Below are positions 20,671 through 31,575 of a stretch of 64,000 nt of DNA, in pieces. The position numbers were made by a program, and so were the translations under genes. The stretch is from Venturia oleaginea. Lineage: Eukaryota > Ascomycota > Dothideomycetes > Venturiales > Venturiaceae. Within the stretch, counting starts at the first letter, position 1; each line of letters opens with the position of its first letter. The notes under the pieces were generated by a model that saw nothing but the letters and a program-made list of their open reading frames with translations, was not told where the DNA came from and ran no database searches. The stretch lies in assembly GCA_013176395.1 (NCBI GenBank), contig JABMLP010000022.1:372001-436000 (forward strand), given 5' to 3'.

Positions 20671-21365
20671 TGTTACGGGGAACTCGTTTCTCAACACGGT
20701 TGATTATGTCAAGACCTTCTTGACACCTGTGTTCTCTTGTTCTGGTCCGCGGGTTTGGGGTAAGGGCAATATCAGTCTGGAAGTACTTACCTTAAGTGCC
20801 TTCCCTTGCTCAGGTTCTTTGGAGGCTCACTAGATCCTAGCCGTCCGATGTATCTCCCAATTCAATTGTCGTCTAACCGATTTGATCCTCAGATCAATCC
20901 TGAACGCTTGTCGGTTAGTATGAAGGTTGGGGGTGGGCTTGCTTCGTATGCATATGACTTGTGCTTGATTGTATCTAAGTAAAAGGTCGTTACTGTAGTA
21001 GGTTGAAGAAGCTCCTATGTGAGAAACATAACATGAGATAACCACACCGAGAGAAAGGAAAGTCTGTCCAACGTCCTCCATATATACCCTTCTGGTTCTG
21101 GGTGCCAAGGTGCATTCCCACACCTCTTGGCTCTTCCCACACCTCCCACACTGTGGGCAATGCCAAGTGCTGTGGGAACTGTGGGAATATCACGTGATAC
21201 CTGCACGTACTATTCTCTCTTAGGACTGACCTGGTTGCACCAGTCCCCTCTTGTGCGCCCAAAGGATTCCCCTCCACATCAGTCCTAACAACAACTTCTT
21301 GTTATCCAACCATCCTCTGCAAGTCCCGCTGTCCCTGCTCTTCGGTCTTGAGGTGATCTGTAACA
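20671..21365 (-). mobile_element. Second copy of the 696-bp LTR, inverted
   Basis: Read on the minus strand it runs from TGTTACAG (21365) to CCGTAACA (20671) and matches the LTR at 3819-10452. The part from about 21140 down to 20671 is almost identical to 9982-10452 (one substitution found by eye), while the first 225 bp differ at dozens of positions from 3819-4043. At the LINE insertion point this copy has an uninterrupted sequence. The flanks CTGCT (20666-20670) and CTTAG (21366-21370) do not form a target duplication, so this may be a recombinant LTR or one end of a truncated element. Confidence 0.88.
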
Positions 21366-21976
21366 CTTAGCCGTCAGTGCATCGCCTTGGTGTAGGTCAG
21401 AATTGCGGGCGCTAGTCAGTCAGTCAGACTTAAAGAATGTCCACTTTGATACACAAAGGACGATAACGTGGAATAATCTTATTATTAATTGAGTAAGGGG
21501 TAAGAATTAACTAATCTACGTGTTCTGCTTGGTTCTGCTGTACGGTAGAGCTCTTAGAATTACTCCATCAGTCAATTAAAAGACTTGAGAATGTCCACGT
21601 TGGTCCACAAACCACATGCTCACTCGCTGTGTCAAAATGCCCATGACTTGATCATATCTAAATCCCATGTGCCCGGGTTTCCTTCCTCGTCTACTTCATC
21701 CCAGCCCGCTGCCAGTTCTAGGCATCCAATCAGTACCGTGTGCATGCCACGGGAAAAATCTCTCCAGCCCAGCAAAGCGTGACTTGCAAAAAATGTGGGG
21801 AAGTTTAAGCAGATCATCCCAGAGTATCATTATTATCGTTCCGACATTCCTCGCTGCTCACGGGTGTCTCCGAACGTACTTTATTGAGATTAGGCCAAGT
21901 GTCAACTGAGCGCATCATAGCGTCTCTCGTATGTATGCCCATCGTTGAGGTATGGGACAGTAGAAGGCATGGGTCA
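21366..21976. other. Intergenic, no gene recognised
   Basis: AT-rich sequence between the LTR and the 3' end of the SNF1 beta gene; nothing further recognised. Confidence 0.5.
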
Positions 21977-23890
21977 TCAACCTCGGCCGGTTGGTTTATA
22001 CATGATCGTTGTGAGGAACTGTAATCATTAGCTTTGACAAGAAATAATGGCTCTATAGAGGCATACCTTCTGCTTGTACCTCGTCGTGCCACTGGTAGCT
22101 AAAACACCATTCCGTATACTGCTCGTCGCCAGATGATTCAGCACAGTGTGATTCGGTAGAATGAGCACACTGGCATCATCTCTCATTGGCGGATTTCCAT
22201 TGAGAATACTCTTCGCCAAGAACATCGGTAGGGTTGGAGGAGGTGGTAAGGTGTTGACCAAAGCGTTGACTCTGGCACTTGTCTTCTTGCCATCTTCATC
22301 CTCAGGCGCATCGAGATCGAGAAAGAAAGCCGGGATTTTGCGATGGTACGACTTTGGCTCAGCAGGAACAAGAGGCTTTCCCTTAATGAGCTGCTCTGCA
22401 AGCGCATCCTTCGGTTCTTCGGCTGCCTTCACTACCGCTTCTTTTTGTTCCTGCGTCGCTGGAGCCCCCTGAGGTGTTTGCGCCAGAACTTCTGGAACCT
22501 GTGATTCGGGATCAATCGCGCCTGCGATCGGCTTCGGTTGTGTTGCAGGAGGCGCTTTGCCATCAAGTTGTATGTTGCCCGGCTCGGCTGCTGCTGTTAT
22601 ATCTTCAGGGCCGACCTCGATGTAATTTACGAGAAAGTTGGTGAAGTCGACGGCGGTGGGCATGTACTTGGAAAGTTTCATGTCGTTGTCAACGATGAAG
22701 CGGACATGATGGGTGCCAGGCTGAAGATTGATTATGGCAGAGAGTGCTCCTGGGTGTTTACTCGGTCCACTATAGCCACGCTGTTAGCCTAGTTTTACGG
22801 TGGAGATGTTGAATGAGTTGCAGCTACGCCCAGCCTCTGCCTGCAGCAAGGCAAAGCGGAGATCAAACTGATCGAAGCTGACGAACAGAAGGAGTGCCTG
22901 AGCTCAGCGTTCATTGGTTGAGGCCCTGCAGGATGGCCAAACGTCCGAGACAGCTCGAGAAAGTCACATCTGGACGAGTGTATATCGGGAACAGGGGACA
23001 TACTTTCTGTGCAGCCTGAATTTCCGGTCCCATCCAGCGAAAGTGCCAGTGACATATACCTTGTCGCCCACCTCCCTCCATTCTAGCAGCGTGGGCACTG
23101 GAACATGTGGACCGCCCTCCAGCGAACCCAGGTCGTCCCCTAGATCGTCGTCGTCCAAGGTGGTGCTGCTGAGTACTGACGACCTGCGTGGTACGCCGAC
23201 TATCTCCTCCAGTGGCTCAATTGGTCCCACGGGTCCAGAGACATCTGCTGGCGATATTATAGGCGAGCCGGGAGTATAGTCCTCTTCCTCTATCGGTAGC
23301 GGCAGGCGCGGCGGGCGACTGAGAGCACTCGTGTTCATGCTGTAGGATTCGGGATCAAAAGGCATTGGCTGCTCTTCTGCTAGTGGCGGTGGTGGGGGTG
23401 GTGATGATTGGGGTTGTTGTTGTGGGGAGGAGTGGAAATCTTGAGCGGTGGTGGGCTGTTGTTGTTGTTGCTGTTTGTCTACCGGGACATTGATGGGTTT
23501 TGCCTTTGTCTGCGGCGGCCTGTAGGGAGAGGGGGTTTGTTTCTTATCGTGAGCCTGTCTCGACTCCTGGTTGCCCATGATCTCGTGGCGTGTGGAACTT
23601 GATGCGGTGCTTCCAGCTTTCCTTCTAGCTCTTCGTCTGTAATAGATGGAGCGGGCGGACTCCCTCGCCGAGAGGGTAGACCGCGCAGAGTCGTGTGATG
23701 TCGAGGCCGTCGCACTGTCCAGGGTCACCGAGGGCAGCGCGGTTGTTCTGTTGGCAGAGAGAGTTGGAATCGACTGCCGCCTGCGAGGCTCAGGTTCGGG
23801 TGGCAGTGGTGGGACAGAGCGAGGGGCTTGATGGCTGTTTCTACGGGCAGCCTGAGAAGAACTAGAGCTAGTAGAGGGAGTATTGCCCAT
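21977..23890 (-). CDS. SNF1/AMPK kinase complex, beta subunit (543 aa)
   Basis: This is the scaffold subunit of the SNF1 (AMPK) kinase, which binds the catalytic alpha and gamma subunits and directs the complex in glucose derepression. Three exons: 23890-23004, 22769-22067 and 22018-21977, all with good GT-AG borders. The ATG at 23890 gives MGNTPST, an N-myristoylation start expected for the family; the frame upstream of it has only a TTG. A long Ser/Pro/Gln-rich N-terminal region is followed by the glycogen-binding domain (from about residue 263; PTLLEWREVGDKVYVTGTF, GWDRKFRLHR, then across the intron NGPSKHPGALSAIINL and GTHHVRFIVDND). The C-terminal ASC domain contains PMFLAKSILNGNPPMRDDAS, LPNHTVLNHLATS and the final FLTTIMYKPTGRG encoded by the last small exon. 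Orthologue of yeast Sip1/Sip2/Gal83. Confidence 0.94.
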
Positions 23891-24172
23891 CAGATCCAAA
23901 AAGTGGTATCTTATTTCAACGACTCTTCACAGTCCTCACGGTCAACTCGCAATCATGAAGTAACAATCGTAACAATAGGTACAAGGCATTGAAGGTCCGC
24001 GGGAACTACCTTTGTGCTCTCTCAGGAAACGACCGCCCAGCATCCCCGCTGCATGCATGGTATGTACGCATAGATTGTCAGTCGACCTCCACCAACTAAA
24101 CCCATGTGCTACCTAGAAAGCGTCCATTAGTTGTCTCGTATCACTCATCAATATCACCTATCAACAGCCATC

Positions 24173-25007
24173 ATGAATCCATATCTCGAGATATTCATGG
24201 ACTTCATCTACTACACAGTCTACGCCTCTCTAACAGCTCTCCGATGGATCACCTATCCGCTGAAGCCCATCTGGTATCTCCTCTACGTCTTCTCCCTGCC
24301 ATTCATCTACATCGGACAATTCTTTGCCTCTGCTGTCGCCTACCCAGGTCGTAAACTGCCAGGCAGCGCCATAGAGGTATGTATCGCTCTTAATTTGCTT
24401 CTTCGATCATCACTTCATAATCACGTGTATATATAATTACCCCTGAGGTCACTCGAACTCAGCCTTGCTCATCACCTAGTACCTCCCCCTTCTTCGCAGC
24501 CTTGTCCCGAAATCCAATCCGTCCTGCTGCTTTCTTCCACTACGCCAAACTAACAATCTCCAGACCCTCTACATCTACCTCGCAACAGCCGCACTCCTCG
24601 GTCTCTTCACAGGTCTAACCCTTTACCTAACAAAATCTCTCCTAATAGCCCTCCTCCAGCTCTCCCCCACCCAAACCCCACCTCATTCACCCTCAAACCT
24701 ACCAATAAAACCCGCAAAAAGAAGCCTATCTCAATATCGCGCTTCCCGCAAAGCAAAATCCCAAAACCTAAAGACAATCCCCCTAACCGATCTGAACCGC
24801 CTGCCCTTGACCGACTTGAACCTCGACGAATTCTCCACTTCCTCAGTCCTGTCACCAAGAAGTCTGACAAGTCCGAATTTATCACCGACAATGACGTCGT
24901 CACCGACGTATGGGAAAAGCAGAGTAGACAGGTGGGCGAGGAAGGGGTTGTTATCCAGTCATCAGACGACGATTATGGAGGAGGGCGATTCGGATGAGTA
25001 TTTTTGA
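24173..25007 (+). CDS. Small fungal membrane protein of unknown function (215 aa)
   Basis: Two exons, 24173-24376 and 24564-25007, joined in phase 0 across a 187-bp intron (GTATGT donor, CTAAC near the 3' end, CCAG acceptor). The N-terminal half is strongly hydrophobic with about three membrane segments (around residues 8-26, 32-52 and 70-100, the last starting at the exon junction with TLYIYLATAALLGLF). The C-terminal half is soluble, Ser/Thr/Pro-rich and ends in acidic EEGDSDEYF. An RKLPGSAIE loop lies between the second and third segments. I recognise the general shape as a conserved ascomycete membrane protein but no characterised family. It starts 282 bp from the start of the SNF1 beta gene on the opposite strand, so the two share an upstream region. 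Confidence 0.75.
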
Positions 25008-25870
25008 ATTTTTCCTGGCATTGAGCAAACATGAACCTGAATTCTGAATTCCTACCAAGAGAATCACAAGCTGTATCGAGTCATCAAAGTACTTTGGGAA
25101 TGCAGAAGTGGTCACCTGGACCGGATCCAAATGCTTGAGATTATGCCACGGATTTGTGAATACTGGATCTACTATCTCTCAGGTATGGGTATCCGAAGAT
25201 CTACCTCCACGTGGGGCCTTTAATCAACACGCTCCCACTGCCTTCTATCCGGTGCGGAGGAATTCTCAATTCTGTCCTTCTCTTCAGGATCGACATCGGA
25301 TTGACCGTCAATCATCTGAGATGTTGACACCACTGGCGCACCAAGAGCAGATATTCGACCACAAGAGCGATGAGTTCATGAAAGATGATTAAGTGAATTA
25401 TTCTGTCGTTGATTGGACTTCTATAGAAAACTTTTAATTATGGTTAGTCCATCCGCCATTTCGTTGCATAACAATCCACTATAATACAGCCCCAAAACCC
25501 ACCTATCTAACTATACAATGCCCGTTAGCCAGCATCGCCACAATCCATCAGATGTCCACACCGTGTTCATCCCAGATTACCCCAGCCCTTGTATATCGAA
25601 TTTGCCATCCATGTAGAACGCCACACGAAACCCCCACGCGACCCATGCGACCAGTGTGTAGCATCAGTGAGATGATCAATAAGAAGATAGTAAAAAGAGA
25701 GATTAAGGAAAGGAACGAATTCACATAAGCGATAGAAAAAGCACGCCGCTACCAGCAGTGATGCAAACGCAAAGCCATCGAGAGCCCAGAAATCCGAGTG
25801 CGCCTCCAGTGATGCGTGCTATACCAACGACCCTGGCAGAAGAACGCCGAACGCCAGTGACCTCCATTCA
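25008..25870. other. Intergenic, no gene recognised
   Basis: A 95-codon frame at 25108-25392 has no recognisable features. The rest is AT-rich and probably includes the 3' ends of the flanking genes. Confidence 0.5.
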
Positions 25871-27062
25871 TCAGCTCTTCGCAGGTGTCGATTTCTCGGT
25901 TATCGTCGTGGATGGGCTTCTCAAGGCCTGCGTAGGCGTTTCGACATCAGGTCGGGAGGCTCTCACATAAAGTGCAGGCGTCTCAGTGGGGCGGTTGTCA
26001 ACCTCGAGTGGATCCACCGTGAGCCAGTGGATGACACATACCGACCAAGTGATGTCAGCCGTACAAACCGTGTAGCATATCCACGCGTGCTCTCTGCCCC
26101 CAAGTGCTGTCAAAGACACCAGGTTTGCAATTGTGGGAAGAACAATGAGAACGGTGCCTCCAATTGTCTTCCAGACAAGTCGCTCCATCCGTGACACAAT
26201 AGATTGGGTGACCTCTTGATGATATGGTCCGCCTGTGCTAGGAATCCGCGCACATAGAGCGCCGAAAGTAGTTTTGAGCTTGTCGCGAAAGTAAGACTTT
26301 GAGTCTGGGTTGCTGGTGCGACGGAAAGCCAGGAGAGGACGAATGAGCCAGATGAAGACGGCGGTGAGTGTGAAGTTGATGAGCGTATCGAATATAAGAA
26401 GAGCTACGCTGACACCCATAGGTAGGCCCATCTCGCAGTGGCCGAATCTGATCTTTGTGTGCGGATACATAAACGCTGTGAGGACGATCAGCGTGAAACC
26501 AGCGCCCGTCATGAGCTGCCAGAAGCACCAGACCTTGTCCTTGAGTCGACTCGTGTATGGTGCACGAATTGAGTGAGCGCGCTCAACGAGGAACATGTAC
26601 ATCAAAGCCTTGTTGGCGACGTAGAAGGCGAGACAGACATAGCTACCCGCGAAGCAGACCGTTGGTTGGTTTGTGCCGACAGATTGAAAGATGGCGGCGG
26701 ACACCACGAACATCATCGCGGTCACGTAGAGAACGATGACCAAGAAGCGCATCAAGTTCATGGATTTGAGGTTATCGATGCCCAAATGTTTTGCACGAGA
26801 TCCTTAACAGCTGTTAGTTTGGAAGGCCTCCCATCGCATTTTTATATAGCCGGAACCTACCTAGCATAAGAGCCAGCATTACCATGCAAAGTAACGAGAC
26901 GGCCGTGTAGCCGGTGCGGTAGAGCACATTGCTGTCCACAGGTATGTATTCTGGCGGTGGTCCCGGCTGAAGCGTGCTGGCCATTTGTGCGATTGTATTG
27001 ACGGTAGTGGTTGTCATGGTGAGCGCATCTGTCGAAAGTCCGGTAGGTGGAAGAGGAGCCAT
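25871..27062 (-). CDS. Seven-transmembrane receptor-like protein (377 aa)
   Basis: Two exons, 27062-26861 and 26802-25871. The 58-bp intron has a GTAGGT donor, an ACTAAC branch site and an AAG acceptor, giving MLG-SRAKHLGIDNLKSMN across the join. The start at MAPLPPTG is the first ATG after a stop-free leader. A short Pro-rich extracellular N-terminus is followed by about seven hydrophobic segments: TAVSLLCMVMLALML, FLVIVLYVTAMMFVVSAAIF, VCFAGSYVCLAFYVANKALMYM, FWQLMTGAGFTLIVLTAF, GVSVALLIFDTLINFTLTAVF, TIGGTVLIVLPTIANLVSL and CTADITWSVCVIHWL. The C-terminal tail is Thr/Pro/Ser-rich. The layout is that of fungal GPCR-like membrane proteins of unknown ligand; coupling to a G protein is not shown by the sequence. 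Confidence 0.78.
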
Positions 27063-30000
27063 TGTGTAGAAATGTGATGGGTCAGGAGAGCATTGCAGGT
27101 GAGTGAAGGTACTTCTTGTGGTGACCCGAAGTGTGTTTGGGTTGTGGACTTGTGGTGTTGATGGATAGAAGGTGGTCTGGGATGAAGCAGTGATGACTCT
27201 AGATTCGCTCGTGCAGCGCGGGCGGGAATATCCGCTTGAAGAGATTGTCACGGTACTTGTTCTCGTCTGGTTGGGGCAGGAATGAAGGACACACTGAAGT
27301 CTTGGGTTTGCATTTCACTCAACTGGGAAAGAGCAACAACATTGGTCGCCGACTTCGGCTGCGAACCACAACACTCACTTGAATACTCACTTCACGGACG
27401 GCATTCAAGAGACGGATGGTAGTTTAGGTGACGGTGATGAACAACACTAGAATATCGTATATATTCATCACCTCCAATACCCAAATCATCGTCACAATTG
27501 CCGGTGGTGCTATCAGGTACATCAACACAAATTACCGAACGACAGCGGGAAGGTAGGCGACAATTATCTGCACAACCTCGCCGTCCAATGCGCTATCTAT
27601 ACTGCTCGTCCACTAACAAGGGTAGGCAGTGTCACTTTGGTGCCCCAGACTGTACAACGTCGGATCCTTGATTTGTGCATGGTCCCAGAACGACCACTGC
27701 CAACCTTGCGGACATCAAATATGTTCATCTTATCCGGAAGATAGTACTTGGAGTGGGTAGACAGGCTTTCATGTATCTATCAAAGTAGCTCAGCATGTCT
27801 AATTCACGATCGATATTGCCATATGCCCGCTTAACAAACTTATCCAAATTTGCTAGGAATTTATCGATACACGGATAGAGCGCTCATTGAAGGGCTCCGC
27901 ATCAAGATGTGCCTGCAATTCGATTTACGAAAAGATAAAACGGGTACGTTCTTTAGACAAACAGGAGGGGCCGGGCCCGGTGTGATACCGGATGCCTTTC
28001 CAGCAATCCGACTGCGATGACCTGGACAATATACATCTATCAAACGGCAAACCTTTCTTGGTGACACAACACCTGAATGATTGATCACAATTTTCGAGTA
28101 AGAACACAAGGCAGGGTCAGATGATATGATGGAGACCTCAAGCTCGTGCTGGTAGACACTGACGATAATTATGGCAACTGCAGGTGTTTGTACTCCATGC
28201 TTAAAAATCTCCGATCTGCGTCTTACCTAAAATAGCTCACGGGTTCCGCGCAATTTGTTCAACATGTAAGCCTGGCTGGCTGCGAATCAGCAAGACTGTA
28301 TCTAACTTCAAAACAATCGATACAACCATCATAAATCGGGGCTCATGTCTAGATCCCGAGCCGCCGACACGGAGCATGTTCGGGGAAGTAAGATAAGCGG
28401 TCTTAGCATAAGTTGAACCTAGAACCACTCTCCGATCCCCCATCCACTTCTCATACATACTTTAACTCATAATCATTCAAACAATACAGTCACTCCAAAT
28501 AACAACCAAACCAAACCAGTCAACCTTTTTTTCCCCAGCTTTTCCACCAACCACAATGCCTCCCAAACGCTATATATTCCTCCGACATCGACGAGTGGGT
28601 TGACATCGACTACTCTGGCGACCTCCCCTACAGCGCCCCCGATACAGACGACGGCTACTCCTCAGACACAGACTCAGTCTGTTCCGATGAAAGCGAAGGG
28701 GACAGGAACGAAAAGCCCCCAGCTCATCATGGACGGTTGAAGGGTAAACCAGGCACATGGGATAACGTCCACTGAGCCGATTTACCAGCTAAGTCTCTGA
28801 TTTCGTTTCTTCATTCCAATGGTCTTGAGGGTTGGAGAGTAGAGCTTCTCACGCCTAAATTGTTAAACCTATGAGAAAAGCCGGCCATGTCAGGATTTAG
28901 GCCGTTTCGAGTCGCCTCAGATATCTAATGCTCGATCTGCGCTAATGGTAATACCACGTTTAAGGATGACCAAGATGTCCATATGTCTTCTTGCTTGTTG
29001 ACATTGGTGTCGCATGTTTGAAATCATGCTTTGTTTCGTAAAGCATACGGGAGAGTATCGTGACCCTAGTGCAATAGTATCTGGGGAGTCACATAGTAAT
29101 GCAAGGAGTTTGTATTTCGAAAATGGCAATGAAGCATGAACGTGTAGACTCGCAGAAAACGCAAGTGAATAGATTGTGGTGGTCCCTAGATAGGTGTGGA
29201 CCTCTGCAAACTTCACGATCTAGCTACTCTTTCAACCCTTATTTTGATCGTTGGTAAGTGAGATTTGCTTGGATTTGGTGTTCATGTTGGGCGCCTGTCA
29301 CAACCAGGCGGCTTCGTATGCGAGGGTTGATGGCAGCAAGAGCGTTATTTCTAGCCACGAATTAGTCCAAGAAATAGGCAAAGATCAGTGGAAGTGGGAT
29401 TTAGATTGAAGTGGATCAGAGAGGCTCGCATGCTATGTTGTGTAACCATGTAGTTGTCTTAAAGACTAATCGAATTTTGAAATGGTATCATCATATCAGA
29501 TTGTGAATAGAAGGAGAAAAGTGGCGACTTACTTAGCTTTGGCACACCCTGCTATCGAAGCCATATCGGGCCATTTGACGAGCTCACCTGTCTCTTTGGA
29601 GACGGAAAGCCTTTCAGTATCTCCACAAACTTTTCTCCTGCAATGCTAGCACCTGCGAAACTGGGAACCGGTCGAAAAGGAATCTGAGGGTCGCATTCAG
29701 CTAGCTAGCGAGAGGCTCACAGAAAAGTGCTGCGGATAGAGAGCAAATGTACCCATGATGCGCATGTCGCCGAAGACTAGATCAAGTACACCCAAACTTC
29801 CTAGACGAGGTAGCTTGAGCCTGGTACCTAATGAGCGCCATTGGCATCAGCTCGGAAGAGATACATCAGATGACAGACAAGCGCCTCCATCGTCCATGTT
29901 GTTCCGTGACCGAGCCTTACTTCCCTGCCCGGACTAAGTGCGACCTCTGACCGTTGCGATACAACTGGGGGAGGGGAACGTGGATCGGGCTTCACGACCA

Positions 30001-30130
30001 GATGGCAGCATGGTAGCATCGCTCTTGGCGACAGTTCTGGGTGCTTGGATGGTTGAGGTCGGCCAGAATTCTTGCTGGAGAAACGAGCGAATTTGGACGA
30101 TTGTCCACTTGTCGATCATGTGCATGAGGA
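27063..30130. other. Long intergenic region with little recognisable content
   Basis: Three kilobases without a convincing multi-exon gene. The only part with a protein-like signal is the acidic frame around 28556-28775. Other frames are short and without motifs. It may hold non-coding RNA, or the long promoter of the 7-TM gene. Confidence 0.45.
28556..28775 (+). pseudogene. Small acidic protein ORF with a frame break
   Basis: The ATG at 28556 opens MPPKRYIFL and soon hits a stop. A different frame from about 28575 reads YSSDIDEWVDIDYSGD and continues, rich in Asp, Ser and Tyr, to a TGA at 28773-28775 (about 70 residues). The switch lies at a TATATAT run, so a 2-bp change in that repeat would account for it. 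Either this is a recently broken small gene, a sequencing slip, or two chance frames. No family is recognised. The upstream sequence is CA-rich, as in many fungal leaders. Confidence 0.3.
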
Positions 30131-31210
30131 TCAGCCATCTCTTGGTCTCCAGCCCACGTATACCTCATCGGTTCGAAACCTTTGTGTTGTCTCGCTGTCT
30201 TCGAGCTTCCCTCGGACGCCCGTACTATGTGCAAGAAGTCCAGCGTGAGCAATCATGATGCCGTTGTCAATGCAGAAGCGCTCATCCGTGGCGTAGACAC
30301 TACCTCCTCGCTCAGAAGCCATCATCCCCATCATTTGTTGTAGACGTTCATTGCACCCGACACCTCCTACAATGAGGACTTGGGTAGCTCCAACGTGTGC
30401 CATTGCCCGCTCGGTGATTTCTACAAGCATGGCGAAGACCGTCTCTTGAAGTGTGAAGCATAGATCGGCGGGTGTAATAAGATTTCCATCTTCCGTCCGC
30501 AGTCTATCAGGGCGGTCGTCGTCTTTCGATGTTGCCAAGTTTCTTGCCATGATCTCGACGGTCGCCAGGATACCGCTGAAACTGCAGTCCATTCCTTTGA
30601 CGGCATATGGCAAGTCGACAATCTCTGCGCCCTTCTTTGCCAGCTGTTCAATGTTGTAACCTGGCGCTGGATCGTTGGGAATCTCCAATGCTCTTGCAAA
30701 TCGATCCAAACAATTGCCAACGGCAATATCCAAAGCTTCTCCGAATATTCGATATCGATTGTGCGAGTAGGCGATGACTTGTGTATTCCCACCAGAGACG
30801 TACAGGACCACCGGGTTGTTAGCTCTCGTAATCGCCCTGCCCATCTCAATGTGTCCTACACAGTGATTGACACCAATCAGCTTGTCCTCCAGACCCCAAA
30901 GCAAAGCGATGGTTCTCGCAGCAACTGAGACACCTTGTAAGGGCGCTCCCATGCCAGGACCTTTTGTGTAGCATATGCAGTCGATTTGCAAGGGTTTGAT
31001 GCCAGCTTGTCGAAGGGACTGCTTGACCAGTCTCACAACCCATGATCGGTGATGCTTTGCTGTTTCCTTTGGTAAGAAACCTTCACCTGGAGGGGCATGG
31101 TAGGTATGTCGGAGGTTGGCGAGGATGACAGGAGGCTTTCCGGGCGCTGGGTGGGATATGATGCCTATTCCCAACTTGTTGGCGGATCCTTCTAGACCGA
31201 GCGCGATCAT
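30131..31210 (-). CDS. KAE1: KAE1, tRNA N6-threonylcarbamoyladenosine transferase (KEOPS)
   Basis: This is the catalytic subunit of the KEOPS/EKC complex, which transfers threonylcarbamoyl to A37 of ANN-decoding tRNAs (t6A) in the cytosol and nucleus; EKC is also tied to telomeres and transcription. It is a single exon of 359 codons, normal for the family. It starts [14 protein letters not shown], the conserved ASKHA-fold opening with the phosphate loop. The metal-binding His pair is in [11 protein letters not shown] (about residues 115-125). Further hallmarks are [34 protein letters not shown] and [13 protein letters not shown], followed by [10 protein letters not shown] near the C-terminus. 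Only 365 bp separate it from the divergent DRG1 gene, so the two may share a promoter. No defect is seen. Confidence 0.95.
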   Translation of the reverse strand: MIALGLEGSANKLGIGIISHPAPGKPPVILANLRHTYHAPPGEGFLPKETAKHHRSWVVRLVKQSLRQAGIKPLQIDCICYTKGPGMGAPLQGVSVAARTIALLWGLEDKLIGVNHCVGHIEMGRAITRANNPVVLYVSGGNTQVIAYSHNRYRIFGEALDIAVGNCLDRFARALEIPNDPAPGYNIEQLAKKGAEIVDLPYAVKGMDCSFSGILATVEIMARNLATSKDDDRPDRLRTEDGNLITPADLCFTLQETVFAMLVEITERAMAHVGATQVLIVGGVGCNERLQQMMGMMASERGGSVYATDERFCIDNGIMIAHAGLLAHSTGVRGKLEDSETTQRFRTDEVYVGWRPRDG

Positions 31211-31575
31211 GGTGTGTGGTTTGTGAAATTCGTGAAGGTGACGAGACAGTTGGAATCACTTCAGCCGGGTGTCTTCGAATTTTCACGAGACACCACAAAT
31301 GAACGATCCAATTCGCGTGAAAACATGATATTCCAAAAGGATGAATTTTTTCAGGCCGACGCATTTTTCAGAAATAAAAAAGAAACGCTAAATGAGATCA
31401 TGTGACCAGTAAACCATGAACGATTATCGATTCTATCGTCACAACAACAATCTTGTGGTCTTCTTCCCTTCCTTCCAGTTCCAACCTTCTCTTATTTTGG
31501 AGCTGGGCTTCTAATTCTCTTCTCTTCCCATCCAACAATTAGAAATCGTTGTGTGCCTACGGCGAGACCGCCAAA
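31211..31575. promoter_or_regulatory. Shared promoter region of KAE1 and DRG1
   Basis: The 365 bp between two divergent translation starts, both of translation-related housekeeping genes. It holds pyrimidine-rich blocks before the DRG1 start (around 31455-31530). No TATA box is evident. Confidence 0.5.
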
